A stretch of DNA of 64,000 nt from Azolla caroliniana. Lineage: Eukaryota; Polypodiophyta. Position 1 is the stretch's first letter. Each line of letters starts with the position of its first letter. The position numbers and the translations under genes were made by a program. Location of the stretch: contig JBHGNT010000001.1 in assembly GCA_043228905.1 (NCBI GenBank), forward strand, positions 35,154,001 to 35,218,000, written 5' to 3'. Shown piece after piece: positions 50,804 through 63,655 of the stretch. A model generated the notes under the pieces. That model was not told where the DNA came from. It was given only the letters and a program-made list of their open reading frames with translations, and searched no databases.

Positions 50804-53570
50804 GCATTTTTCATCTGATTAAACAGAGACAGAATGTGTGTTTTTCTTATTCCCCTGCTTCTGTTCTGTTTGTGAGAGAAAAACAAAGTGAAACCATATC
50901 CACATACAAGTTCTTCTCTTAGAGACTAAAATTTGCTTCTTGTCTTTGTTTCTTTAAGAGAGAAATCATATCCACAAATCACCCTCTAGGGGCTTTGAGA
51001 TTATAGCCAAGTGGGGATCGTCTCAACCTTCTTCGTGTGAGACACAAACAAAGAACAAATATACGGAAATGCCATGTATCGATTCCTTAAATGCCTTGCC
51101 ACTTAGGGGGCGTGGGGCCCTGCTCAATTATCCCTCACAAAGGTGCTCACGCTTGCGACTCTTGCATTGGGATGGAAACAATTTAAGTATTATGTCTAGA
51201 TGTAATTGTGTGAGAAAGCTACGTTGCCATGTATGTAGGTCATGGGATTCTTTTCCCCGTATGAGTTCCTTGTGGAATTCTTTTTTGGGCCCCTTTTCCT
51301 CGCATGAGCCCTCCCATGTTATAAGCTAGTCTTACAGTAACTTGGATGGTTAACATTGACTCAAAATCCTCGTTGTTCTACATTCTCTCGACGAAGACCA
51401 ACATTAGAGCAAGTGGAATAGAGAATATTCTCTCATGAAATGCATATGACATGTTTAGTTTGGTACATATTTTCAAGAATAACTAGTAGTGGGCCTTTAA
51501 TAATCATGACCCACTAATCATGTATTCACACACTATCCATGTTGACTTTATTTTTCAAAACCCTCCCTTAAGCTCAACTAAGTCAAATATTATATCATAA
51601 CTTGCTCTTTCATGTCAAATCAAAACTTTGGAGAAGGACTAGCAAGCATGCGATCACACTCTATGCAAGCTAAACTTGTTTCTCAACACCCTCCCTTTAA
51701 GCCGAACAGTTTTTGAAATAGAACTTGCTCCTTTGTCTTTTAAGTTAGATTGTGATTTGCTCAATAGATCATGTCCAACATGAGTTTTTGGGTTAATCCT
51801 TAATCTTTTGTTGAAGGCATATACACAATACCAACTAGTCTTGGCGCACACGTCCATGCTACTCATGTTGTCATATAATCCCTACTACATTTGGGTGCAC
51901 CAAGTAACATGTGCTCATCCTAGCGTGTGAGAACTAGTTGGGCAAGGATGGCATGTGCGTAAATGTGTGCACTCATGCGTGCATGAATGTCAGAAGATTT
52001 ATTCTAATGTGAGCATAAAATAAGGAAATAGTTAAGATGATAAGAGACAGAGAGATAAAGAAGGGTGTTGATCCACCCACCCTCAAGCGAAGGGATCAAG
52101 ATTCAAGACATTCATGAACCTTGAATAACTTTGAGTCGTACTTAATACTAGTGCACGTGAGTCACCACAAAGATCGCAATCTCGATGTTGTTGAATAATG
52201 TCCCCAATGAGGATAGTTAAGCTTCATCTTTATAGCCAAAACTAAAGGCCCTTAAGCAAGTTCAAACTTGGCCCTTAAGGGTTGTCTCAATCCATAGGAT
52301 TAAAAGTAATCCTCCCTTCTTCATACTTTTGATTTATCCTCACACTCTTATTGTATTGTACAAAAAACTATGATAGAAAACTACAATGGGATAAGTAATG
52401 GATCATGGCTTGATATTCCTTTTTGTGCTCAACTAGTGTTTTGAAACAAAGGCAAACGCTCTCATGGACTAAACTCCACGACTCAACAATGACTAAAAAG
52501 TGTAGTTTATTTGCACTTGCATTTGATGAAGGTATGGATGTGGAAGTTAGTTTGTTACTTGGGCCTTCACACTCAAGCAAGCAAGAAGGGTTGCAAGGCA
52601 AACACATACATGTCGCGTGAGAAACCATTTAATGGCCTACATATGCTAGGGACATCACAAAAGGCCATGAGCGTCCACAACTTAAACAAAGGTGAATCCA
52701 ATCCGGCAAGTGGTGCAAGGCTTTTGTAGCCATGCACCGACCAATAAATATATTGTTGGAAAGGCCCAACAAGGCGATCGAGTCGAATTCGGACAAATGT
52801 CAAGAGATATCAAGCACATGCATCAAGAGTTTCAACCATCATTCCACCCACTCCCACCTACCTTACCAAGGTTCATCATTCACCACGCTCGAAAATGAAG
52901 GCGAAGAAACATCCATGAAGTTACAACATTTCCAACATGTTTTGTCACGACTCACAATCCATGTTGTCCTTGGACAAGGTGGTTCTTAGGCCCACGCTGA
53001 AGTTGCCTCCTCAAGTCGGAGGCTCAATGGTTTTGGGTCTTATAAATGGGATTAGAATTTACCCCCAAAGAGACATGGAGAGAGAGAGAGTGTGTGTGTG
53101 TGTGTGAATGAAGAAATTGGATTTCGAACCCAAGACATAACGTTAGTAGTCTAACAAACTCATAGTACGTAAAATTCGTGTTCGTCTAGCATAACATTCG
53201 TTTTCCTACGTTGGAAAAAGAATGCGAATGTTATTCAAACATCCTTGTTTTTTTTTTGTTTTTCCCCCTTTTTTTAATGAATTTTTTATTTGTTAGGCTT
53301 ATTACCTCATAATAAATAGTTAATCCAAAAGTATGGTATTTATCATTCGTTGAAACATTCTCGAATGCACGTATGGTAGATACTATGCTTACCACTTCTA
53401 CAATTAGCTATGAAAAAGGGCAAAATAGTCAGAGAGAAAAAAGAGACAGAAAGAGAGAGAGAGAGGAGAGAAAATGTATGGCTATGGTCTTGGAGATATC
53501 CACGTGTATGAAAAAGAAAAAGCACCTGTCGTTCTTTTCCCTTCATTCCTTCCTTCCTCTTTTCTGCGTA
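50804..53570. other. Spacer between the divergent STAY-GREEN and MSRB genes
   Basis: It should contain both promoters. Seen: an imperfect (ga)n(gt)n microsatellite (about 53078-53106), a T-run near 53250, and scattered short open frames (51069-51329, 52423-52989) with no recognisable domain. No RNA gene was recognised. Confidence 0.5.
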
Positions 53571-53572
53571 TC

Positions 53573-53576
<4 letters not shown>

Positions 53577-53611
<35 letters not shown>
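53577..53611. repeat. (CT)n microsatellite in the MSRB 5' UTR
   Basis: A pure CT run ending about 10 bp before the MSRB ATG. Pyrimidine tracts of this kind are common in plant 5' UTRs and are often length-polymorphic. A second CT run lies at 53872-53892 at the start of intron 1. Confidence 0.9.
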
Positions 53612-53613
<2 letters not shown>

Positions 53614-53620
53614 GATCGCC

Positions 53621-56600
53621 ATGGCCGCTCTCTCCTTCTCCTTAGCATCTCTCGCATCGTCAACCAAATCTCTCACATCGTCATCTTCATCTGCAACAAC
53701 GAAAGGGAGAGCTTCTTTCTTCTTTGCCAGACGAGCGATGGTTTCCCGAGCCTCGGCTTCTTCTTCTACTGGTCCTTCTGCTAAGGCTCAGAGGTCTGAG
53801 CAGGAATGGCGTGCGATTCTTTCTCCTGAACAGTTCCGTATCCTTCGACAGAAAGGCACCGAGTAACCTCTCTGTCTCTCTCTCTCTCTCTCGCTGTCGC
53901 CATCTCTTTTTCCATTGCTTTGATACTGCTGTTGCGTGAGTTTTTCATTGGTGTAGTTCCGTGTAATATTTTCCATTGTTCTAAGAAGAAATTCTTTATA
54001 AGGTTTTCCACTAATGCAACGGCACTTCTTTTACGTGAGTTTGTTGGTGTAGGGAAACTTATTTTTCGCAATGGAAAATATTTTCCATTGTTCTAAGAAG
54101 AAATTCTTTATAAGGTTTTCCACTAATGCAACGGCACTTCTTTTACGTGAGTTTGTTGGTGTAGGGAAACTTATTTTTCGCAAAATTTTCCATTGATGCA
54201 ACAAGAAGATTTTTTTATGATGTCGCCTATGATGGTCCTTTCATCTAAGCTTTTTATTAGGATTTCTAGAAGAAGATATTTTTATAAAGTTTCTGTTTAT
54301 GTAATAAGACTCTTTTGTAAGATTTCCATACATTTGATGTCGTGAGTTCTCTGTCTATGTCTGGCGACTTTTTATGAGGTCTTCCTTCTGATTTAGTAGA
54401 ACTTTTGTGTGATGAGTTTCTTATTGTTGTACGAGGACTTCCAAGTGAGGTTTTCCATTTGATCTAAGAATAACTCGGTATCAGGGTTTCCATTGTGATA
54501 AGATGGCTTTTGTGTCAGTTAATGCATTCAGATGTATGAGGTCTTCCATTTGATGTAGTAGGACTTTTGTGTGATGAGTTCTCCATTGATGTACAAGAAC
54601 CTTTGAGCGAGGTTTTTCATTTGATCTGTGTGAGTTAATGGGGTAAGAACACTTTTGTATTAGTTAATGCATTCAGATGTAAGAAGGGCTTTTATTCAAC
54701 GTTTCCTTTGATATCAGTGCACTCTGTGTGAACATTCCATTTATGTAAGAAGCATTTTGTTTATTTTCATTACATGAAGGCCCTGGTTTGAGTTTCTAGT
54801 GCTAGTCTCCATTGTTATACATAGATGGAAGATGGATTCTGAGAAAGTTTTCCATTAATGTAAAAAGAAGTTCTTTGTGAGTTTTCCATTGTTGTAGAAA
54901 ATGATTTTATGTGAGTTGCCCATTTGATTCAAGAAGCCTTTTGCAGTGAGGTTTATATTCATAAGGATTCTATACGATGATTTATGTAATGAAACATGAT
55001 CTTGTGGTATCAACTTCTAGGAATGGTTATCGATTTTAAGTTCAATGATTCTTCTTTGTGTATTGTTTATATAACACTCTTTTAATGTTTTTGTTTATCT
55101 TTGGATTGCTTCCTCATGGATCATCCATGGTTTAAAACCAATCTTGGAGACAGGTCTGACGTTGTTTTCTCTTTTCCACTTCTTGACTAGGTTTCCTGGA
55201 ACTGGGAAGTATAACAAAGTCTACGATGAAGGTATCTATGAATGTGCTGGTTGTGGAACCCCGTTGTACAAATCAATAACCAAGTTTGACTCAGGGTGTG
55301 GCTGGCCAGCATTTTATGAGGGGCTTCCGGGTGCTATCAATGAAACTGTATGAAATATGTATTTCCCAATTTTATTTGATTATGTCAATGTATTTTCCTT
55401 TCCATTTATTTAGTCTTGAATGGTTAGATTTAATTTCAGTAATTTAGAAACTAGTGAGGATGCAATCTGCTATATGAAGTTTATATATCACATCAAATTG
55501 GCATTCATGGTTATGTAAATGCATTTTTCGTTTTTACATATGCAGCATTGGATTTTTGGGTAGGATTTTTATAACATAAAAAGTCCTTATAGTAAGCTAT
55601 AGCAAGCCCGTATTTCATATCAAGTTGCCATTTCTACTTATGCAATCATAGATGATCAATTTCAATATTGTAGAAACTTGTACAAATGTTAGAGCAGGTT
55701 TCATGCTTTCAGTGTCAGTTACAACCAACTTGACAGGACTCTTGGAATGTTATGATTGGCCTTTAGTAATAGTAGGGAAATTTCAGAGACAAGTTGCTGC
55801 CTACTAGATGAGTATTGAAATTCCTATATTGGCAGCCAAGTTCTTGTGATTTTTTGTTTTTGCTTTTGTGCTGGGCTTGGGACTTATATGGTAAGTTTAA
55901 CACTGTATGTTTTTCAAACTTGGGAAAAAATGGTCAGACAGCTACCTGAACCGATAGAATGTCATTTTTGTCGCCAGCTTATTTATGAACTTACATCTAT
56001 GGGAATTTTCCAGGAGGTCACCAACTAAACGTAGCTTTTGATGCATTAACTAAATTGCCATTATTTCCTGGTGGGCTTCCAAAGCTAAAGTCTATGCACT
56101 TGTTAGAAAACACATCGTAGCAAATGATTGACCATTGTATACCAGCCTCACATCCATTCAGAAATTGTTTCAGTTGCTTGTGGAAAGAAAATTATGCAAT
56201 TGATGAGTTTCTATAACTCTAATCAAATAGGTCTGAATTCATCTGTACCCCATTCAAATTCTGAGTTTGATAAGTGTATTTTTTGTTAGTGAAAATTGGT
56301 TGATTTTAGTGTACATGCTATAGGGATAATAATATAATATTTCTGAACATATTTTGAAACTGAATTGAGGTTGTGAGGTTATTCTGACACACTTTTCTGA
56401 GCTGAGCTATTATTAGTAGATATCTTAGCTGTATTGACCAATCATTTCTCCAGCCATGTTAACACAAGCTATGTTTACAGATATTTTTGGTATTCTGATG
56501 CATGCAACAATTTTTTTGGACTATGGGGGATTGCTAGTATATTTAGTATATTCAAATATTCCACAAGCATAATTATGATTGGCAGTTTTACCGATTGTCA

Positions 56601-58416
56601 GTATGCCATTCCCAGGAACAGGTTTTCAATAAGCACCGAGAGTTCAAGGCTGTGACATTGGTTATTTGGAACCATTATTCCAAAGGAGCTGGCAGTTTAC
56701 ATGCTTTTTGACTTTCATTAAGGGAAAACTTGCTTATACACGGTCACCTTGGTGTGAATCCCTAGTCCATGAATCCTATTAAGTGTCACGATAGCTAAGA
56801 GTCATTACTCTGTACAATAACTGATGAATATCAGGCAGGATGGATCCAGAAATAAACAACTGATATCTCAAGCTTCATTCTAAGTTTAGCCCACAGGATT
56901 TTGTTACACTCGTAAACTTCACCAGATACATGACTCTTGACAAATACGTTATTTGTCTCACAGAAACATACTATTTCTATCTGTTTGTGGTAATGAAGCC
57001 TTAATAGCATGAACTGAACAGTGAGGAATGTCTCCATTGGTAAAACCTGAAATTTCTCCATGCAGCACTCTTTCTTGCTGCAGTCTAATCCTGTGTTATT
57101 GCCTCCCCAATGGCAGGGCTTGGCTTGTGCTTGATCTCCGAAGTAATCGATGCATTGATTATTGCAGAGTTCACAGTTAATGGGCCACTTGTGACACTCT
57201 GAGCATATGTATTATCATCACTCCTCAACCACGCCCATTGTGCATAAAATACAATGTAGCATCAGTTCTTTTAGCTCATACAGTTCCCCTCCAATAAATT
57301 TCAAGAACCATATAAAATTTTCTGACATCGTCCAATTATTACTATGGTTTTCATCATCAGTTGTATTTCATAATTGGTGTAATTGTTTTTAACTTTTTCA
57401 GTTCTTTCTCATGTTACATTAATCATTATGATCTGCTGCACTCTTTCTTTTAGTGATATTTGAAGGAGAGTTTGTCATGATGGCTGTGGCAATGATGTTG
57501 ATGTTTTGAGTGGGTGATTGGGCTGGTGATATGCTGAAGGGATCCTGATAGCTTGATGGGTGGCAGCTATTCAGCTCTCTTAAGTAGAAGGGTCTGATGG
57601 CAAGATGGGAATTGTGGACTGATGCATTGGATTCCAAAGGGCCTGCAGGCTGATTAAGAGGATGCTGCAATTTATTCAGGTTTGGCAGTTAGTGTGTTAT
57701 AGTTTTTGATGATGTTAGCCATGATGGTGTGGTAGGGTGCTGCCTCTTGATGATGCCTCACTGTCTGTTGATGACCTGAAAATACAGATTGTGTGAAGAA
57801 GCAAGATGCAGGTATTGACAGATAAGATAAGCTTGATGACCAAGTCATGTGATTTGATTGTATGCAGGGTTAGGAAGGTTTATTACTAGTTGTTGGATTA
57901 TTAGAATTTAGTGCTATTAGAAGCTCCAGCCTCCATTGGGAAATATATGGATTAATACTTGTCCACAATACTGGGGAACCAGTACACCATCCTGATGTTT
58001 GACAGTGATCTTACGCTTATGTTGCATTATACAATGCTGTTTGAGAAACAGAGAGGGAGTTTTCTCTTTAACTTCCACTGGAGACTGATTGCGATGTATG
58101 AGATGGGGCCAAGCCCATGACGAAGATTGGACTTGGGTTCTCTCAATTTTATGACTTTGATGCTATGATGAACCACCTAGCCAACAGTCAGAGAGAGAGA
58201 GGGAGAGATGAAATAATATATGAAATATGAAAGGATAAAATGAACAATGACACCTTTTTCCAGGTTGATGCAGATGGATACCGGATAGAAATAACCTGTG
58301 CTGCATGTGGAGGGCATTTAGGCCATGTTTTCAAAGGTGAAGGATTTCCAACACCAACAAACGAAAGGCATTGTGTTAATAGCATTTCTTTGAAATTCAT
58401 CCCTGCTAATGAATAG
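53621..58416 (+). CDS. MSRB2: Peptide methionine-R-sulfoxide reductase, plastid MSRB2 type
   Basis: Exons 53621-53862, 55191-55347 and 58264-58416 encode 183 residues. It reduces methionine-R-sulfoxide in oxidised proteins. The N-terminal 50 residues are Ser/Ala-rich and basic, like a chloroplast transit peptide. The domain starts at [21 protein letters not shown]-like sequence. Zinc is held by CAGC (Cys99, Cys102) and CAAC (Cys145, Cys148). The resolving Cys is Cys117 in SGCGWPAF and the catalytic Cys is Cys170 in RHCVNS. Ending [19 protein letters not shown] is typical of plant MSRB2 and unlike MSRB1. The second intron (55348-58263) is long and has no recognised gene. Confidence 0.95.
53930..54960. 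repeat. MSRB intron 1 built from a degenerate short repeat
   Basis: Most of intron 1 consists of variants of gttttccattgatgtaagaa followed by gacttttgtgtga, spaced roughly every 35-60 bp: attttccattgatgcaaca, gttttccatttgatctaag, gtcttccatttgatgtagta, gttctccattgatgtacaag, gttttccattaatgtaaaa and gttttccattgttgtagaa among them. A 112-bp segment is also duplicated in tandem (53969-54080 and 54081-54192). Confidence 0.8.
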
Positions 58417-58813
58417 AATGGACTTTGTGTATCTCCAATGTGAAGGCTTTGGTCTAATCTGGCTGTCATGGGCAATATTAGTTGTAATTTATTGTCATAA
58501 TCAAAGGCACCACCTGTAAATGAATTCTCTTGGAAACATTAGGTTGAGGTTTGTTCATACAGATTACAATTAATTGATGTTAAATTTCTTGATTTCATTC
58601 TTTATGAACATTAGAGACATTTACAAAAATCTGATTTGTCGCACAAATTGACAATGATAAACAGTTTTATATCTATGGCTTGGTAATTCAAGCATCCTTA
58701 GTGTCAAGAGGTAAATTCTTTATTTTTGGTTATGCAGCTATGTACAGATGGTATTATAATATGAACAACCTGGCATTAATTTCAAAACTCATGTTAAATG
58801 TAATCATGGCGTG

Positions 58814-59051
58814 TCTTTTTTATTTGCAAAGACAGCATATTCTTTAATTAGAAAGTAATGGGTAAAGCTCACCTTAACACTTGAATACCTTTCATATGCT
58901 TATTACGGCATATTTGAGAATCATTAGAGGAGTCTTTTTTATTTGCAATGACAGCATATTCTTTAATTAGAAAGTAATGGGTAAAGCTCACCTTAACACT
59001 TATATACCTTTCACATGCTTATTACAGCATACTTGAGAATCCTTAGAGAAG
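58814..59051. repeat. 119-bp tandem duplication downstream of MSRB
   Basis: Copies start at 58814 and 58933 with tcttttttatttgcaa and share gacagcatattctttaat and taatgggtaaagctcacc. A few substitutions differ between copies (tacggcatatt against tacagcatact). Confidence 0.9.
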
Positions 59052-59987
59052 TGTGGTCCATCCAATCCAAAGGTGTTTTGTATTTAAATTGGTGCTCTCG
59101 GCAATACATTGATGGACCATATAAGGTCATGGCTCCAGACATACATTTATGAATGTATGATGGACTATATAAGGTCAATTTTCTATGCAATTCGAATTCT
59201 GAGTAAAATATCATATATTATTATCTACAAAGATATTTCAGGTAGCTTTGATGTGTATTCGTAAGTACAGCCTTATAAAATGCATCACATTCAGCTTCAA
59301 GAGAGGGAATCCATGTTTGGTAGCTTCCATGGCAATTCCAGCCATTATTGATTTGTGACCTTGAAAGCCAATCATGTAAACGCACCCTTCAAAATCAAAG
59401 GCTCATGATTGGATAGACTCAGTACAGTGCCTAAATCCAGTCAAATTCAGTCTCTTAGCTGATCAAAACCAAGGCAGACATGATCTACAACTCATTATAG
59501 CCTACACTTGCCCAACAATCATCTAATTTTGATGTGCATTGCAACTAGAGTAGACATAGAATTTTCAAACTTCTGGACATGAAATTGAGCGTACATTAAA
59601 AGAATAAATACTTGTGCATATGTCAAACCAGAACAAGAAAAGTATTACTAACCATTTGAATTTCTAAAAGGTTTAGTATCATTTCTGTGGGATTTAGACT
59701 TACCGGACCAGCTAATTTTAGTATAAATGATCAATCTAAAATTTTAATAATACAACAGGAATATTCCTGGTGCTGATTTGGCATCTCTTGAGCGGACCCC
59801 TTTGGTGTTAAATTCTGACGGTTGCATGCACCAAACAATCATTTTAAGTTAAAAGTACAGGTTTTGCAAAATCATGAGAAATTTTTAACACATTTTGTAG
59901 TTAGTTCAAACAGCTAAGATGAACCATCAGATAAGGAAAAAAGTGATAGTGGAGACCTGTTTTTTATTGAATCAATCACTGACACAG

Positions 59988-59989
59988 AG

Positions 59990-60061
<72 letters not shown>
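59988..60061. repeat. Compound (GA)n(GT)n microsatellite
   Basis: An uninterrupted GA run (about 59992-60025) passes directly into a GT run to 60061. It would be a good polymorphic marker and may form non-B DNA. Confidence 0.95.
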
Positions 60062-60455
60062 GAAGCATTTGTCACATGAGGGGAGTCAAATATGAAGTTG
60101 GCAGGACCTCCTGTTCACAATTAGGTTTGTTCTGAAGGATCATCACGGGCTCACTTTTTTTGGTTTCTATGGGGATATAATGTCCCGTGTAAAATAGACA
60201 CGGTGGTATTTCCACTACATGATGAAATTTTGTCTTTACGAGATCGAGAGAGAACTTTATACACGTCTTTGATTGCCAGGCTGTAATGTTACTTCTTGTG
60301 CACTACATATACATAAAAAGGAGTTCTGCAGATCAAGCCAAAAATGGCCTTCAAACGTTGCCTTGTTAGGTACAAAAAACAAAAAAATAGCTCACGTATG
60401 AATGATCCTTGGCTATCGAGGGCCATTTGCAAAAAAACCTTTTATACAAGCATCT

Positions 60456-63400
60456 TTAGATCTGCCAGTCAATTGGTAACAAACCTTGCTTCTCCAGAAT
60501 CTGATTTGTCTTAGAGAAATGCCTGTGGCCCAAAGATAAAAAAACTGAACAATAGCAATGTACCATATTTTGATGCATAAGAGGAATTGAGAGAAAATGG
60601 GCAGGGAATGTTTCCAATGGAGCAAGTCTAACCTGCAATTGAAAAAACCCCTATGGGCAGAGAGGCCTGAAGGGTGGGCTGCTTTCAAAATATGGTGTTT
60701 GCTTGCATCTATTAGCCTATCAAATCGATGACAAGCATGGAAGGTTAGTAATGCAGCAGAGAAAGTTTAATCAAAATAGTCAAGACAAACTACCAAAACA
60801 GAACCAAAAAAGTACATTGTTTTATCTTTAGCACAATGATAGGAAAAATAATGCTAGATCCGGCAAGCTTAAATGCGAAACATAAAAATCCGTAAAGATG
60901 AAATGCAAAAACAAAAACTTACTTTGTTTTCTCTTGTGCTGAATTTCCCCACAATAGGAAAATAATGCCAGATCGACCCAGAGCCAGAGCTCTAATAGTA
61001 GCATCTGTATACTGTTCCCATCCCTGTTTTGCATGTGAATTGGCTTTATTACCACGAACTGTCATGCCAACAATACAAAAATTTAACAGTATTCACAACA
61101 CTTCAATTTAGCATAGAGCAATAATCTCATTTGGTTTCTCTCTAACTATGCTTAGATTAGGGTGCATCACCTGTGAGTACAGTGTTAAGCAGCATTACTC
61201 CCTGTTTAAAAATCAACCATATATAAAACAAAGGCCAATATAAGCTTTACTTGTTCAGTTCCTAAATCATGTCTTCTTTGTATGACAGTGGTAGTATACC
61301 TGATGAGACCACTTCTCGAGGTTTCCATGAGATGGAATCGAGCAGCCCAAATCATCGCGAATCTCCTTAAAGATGTTCAGCAGACTTGAGGGGAACTTGA
61401 TTCCTTTCTCAACAGAGAAACAAAGCCCCATGGCTTGTCCTGGACCATGATAAGGATCCTATCACAGTCAAGATTGCACTATGAAAGATAAGAAGTAGAA
61501 TAAAACAAAAGAAAGTTGAATATCAAGTTGATGGTTCTAACCTGACCTAGGATAACCACTTTCACTTTGTCAAAAGGGCAAGAGTTGAAGGCATTAAACA
61601 CTTTAGCTGGAGGTGGATATATAGGGAAGTCTTTAGAAGCCTCCTGCTGCACAAACTGGTATAAGTTCTGCATGTATGGCTTCTCCAGTTCATTACCCAA
61701 TACTTCTTTCCAGCTTTTCTCTACAAGCAAGGTCTTTAACTCTGGAAATGGCATGCCTTGCGTTGGAGATACAACCACAGAATTTATAAGTTATAATTTG
61801 CATATCAAAAGGAATTAGGTGTACATTAAGATGTGTACATTAATAGCTCCATTAAGTGATATAAGAGGTAATGCATTTTTACATTAAGATGTGTACATTT
61901 TTACATTGGAGGATGCAAAAGGAACAAAAACATTGATTGCATGATTGCATTGTGGATTTCTGCAAGGCCTTTGACACTGTATCCAGGGAATTATCCTACA
62001 AACAACATATGGGACTCAAAATTCTGTCTGACATGATGTGGGCTACACATGCACTACAGGAACAAGTGTTGGAAGGAGTTAGGTATAGAAGGAGGCTTTG
62101 AGAGGTAGTCACAAGCTCCATTGGTGTCTTCAGACTCAACATCAATGATATAGTGGACTACATCATATATGGAGGAGGCACGGAAATCAACATATTAGGT
62201 ACATCTATTCACATTCTTCTTTTTCTAACAATACAAGCTGTGTCTCTGAATCTCATGCAGGTCTACACTATCACCTCAACACGCTAGATGGTTTTTGCCA
62301 CAAATAAGAGCTCATAGTAAACCTAGGAATAAAAAGACCATGATTTCTACATGTTCATGCTGACTCGCCAACAATCTCCCTTCACAATATTAGGACAGCA
62401 AGTTGAAGTACTGGATTACTATGTAGAGCGACATTTGCAAGCTATGACCGAAGCCACCGAAGATCAACTCACTCGAGGATATGCTACTTTAGCCACGATA
62501 GAACGACAGTGGCACCCAGAACACTTCTAAGAGCCCCATAGCAAAGTACGGTTATTCAGCATCATGGTCAGTACTATCGTCATGTATGACACCAATATCA
62601 TGAAGTTTGAATATCTCACATTTGAGAGGCCTATTATCCGAGTCGCTCCTTCTGTTTAGCATGCACACGCTATGTAACTTCTTAAGACTTAAATATGTTT
62701 TATCGTGTCTTAAAAATCAGGAGGTATTTGAGCCCATATGTTATAATAAGACAATTTTCGAATAGCAAAAGTGCAAGTTACATGAAATTGAGGGTTTTTG
62801 CCATGTAAGTGTGTTAGTTGCCACGTTCACTCAAATGTTGCTCAAAGTTTCCAGACACCAAGTGCACATATTTACAAAGGAACAAAATCCGACAGAAATA
62901 CATAGAATTTCGCCTACATTTCAATGAATATGTGGTATTTTATCAGTCACTTGCTATTCTTTTAATGCATGATAAGAGAACTCTGGTCGACTACTAAAGA
63001 AACGTCCACCACACTGATAGATGTGAATCTTAAATGGACCAGTTAAGCTATCTTGTTACTAAGAAGTGAAACCTCCTATGCTCGCATTATTGATTCCAGA
63101 TTCTTAGGATATAACAGACCGGATGTTTCTTTGATGAATTAATAATGATAAGAAAAAAACACAAATCTAATTTGAATAAGAAGAAAATATGTCAATGAGA
63201 GATAGAGACCATGCACTAACATTTCAGTTGATGGATTAATGATAGCAATAGAGAGCAAAGAATTGATTTTGAACAACAATTAAATAGATGGGGAGAGAAA
63301 AACAGAGACTTGAGCACCACAAACCTCTCGATTCAGAAACCTTGTTTTCACAGAGCTTCATGTTTCGAATGGCGTGAGCAGAAGCTTTACTAAGCTCCAT

Positions 63401-63655
63401 CCTCACCTTCTGATCCTTACTAACCATAGTTTCTGTTCGATTCGACTCAGATGTCGTATCCTCGTGTGCTTGATCGGAGACATGGAGAAGATCGCCGTCT
63501 TTTTTTCCTTCTTCTTCGGAGATGAAGATGGAAGGGTCGGAAGAGGGAGAAGGGGAGGGAGGAAGTAGGTCACCATCGCTTGGCTGTGTTTTGAGCCGCT
63601 TATGTGTCTGGAAAAGCTGCGAGATTGTCGTGTTCACCTTCACCTTGGAAGCCAT
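60456..63655 (-). CDS. UNG: Uracil-DNA glycosylase, family 1
   Basis: Minus-strand exons 63325-63655, 61542-61756, 61300-61458, 61171-61201, 60923-61058, 60633-60716 and 60456-60522 give 340 residues with consistent phase. It cuts uracil from DNA to start base-excision repair. The catalytic water-activating motif GQDPYHG spans the junction of exons 2 and 3 (Asp183). The uracil-binding LLN lies in GVMLLN (236-241). The minor-groove loop is HPSGLS (His305). [14 protein letters not shown] and the C-terminal LLPIDWQI also fit. The N-terminal 110 residues ([20 protein letters not shown]...) carry an early FQTH region like the PCNA-interacting start of UNGs. An organellar or nuclear destination is not decided by sequence alone. 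Intron 1 carries an antisense retroelement relic. It is convergent with the MSRB gene. Confidence 0.96.
61930..62660 (+). mobile_element. Non-LTR reverse-transcriptase relic in UNG intron 1 (antisense to UNG)
   Basis: The plus strand translates to RT motifs: [15 protein letters not shown] (from 61946), then after breaks [32 protein letters not shown] and, further on, [11 protein letters not shown]. The frame is broken by stops and small shifts, so it is dead. It differs in style from the two LINEs above. It lies antisense to UNG, between exons 1 and 2. The ends are approximate. Confidence 0.75.

Larger units (their letters stand above)
58417..60455. other. Spacer between convergent MSRB and UNG
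   Basis: 3' UTR DNA of both convergent genes plus intergenic sequence. It holds the 119-bp duplication (58814-59051) and the GA/GT microsatellite (59988-60061). No other gene was seen. Confidence 0.5.

Noticed and set aside
51069-51329. 86-codon open frame MPCIDSLNALPLRG...
   Set aside because: Cys-rich but with no recognisable domain or splice partners, in the spacer between two promoters.
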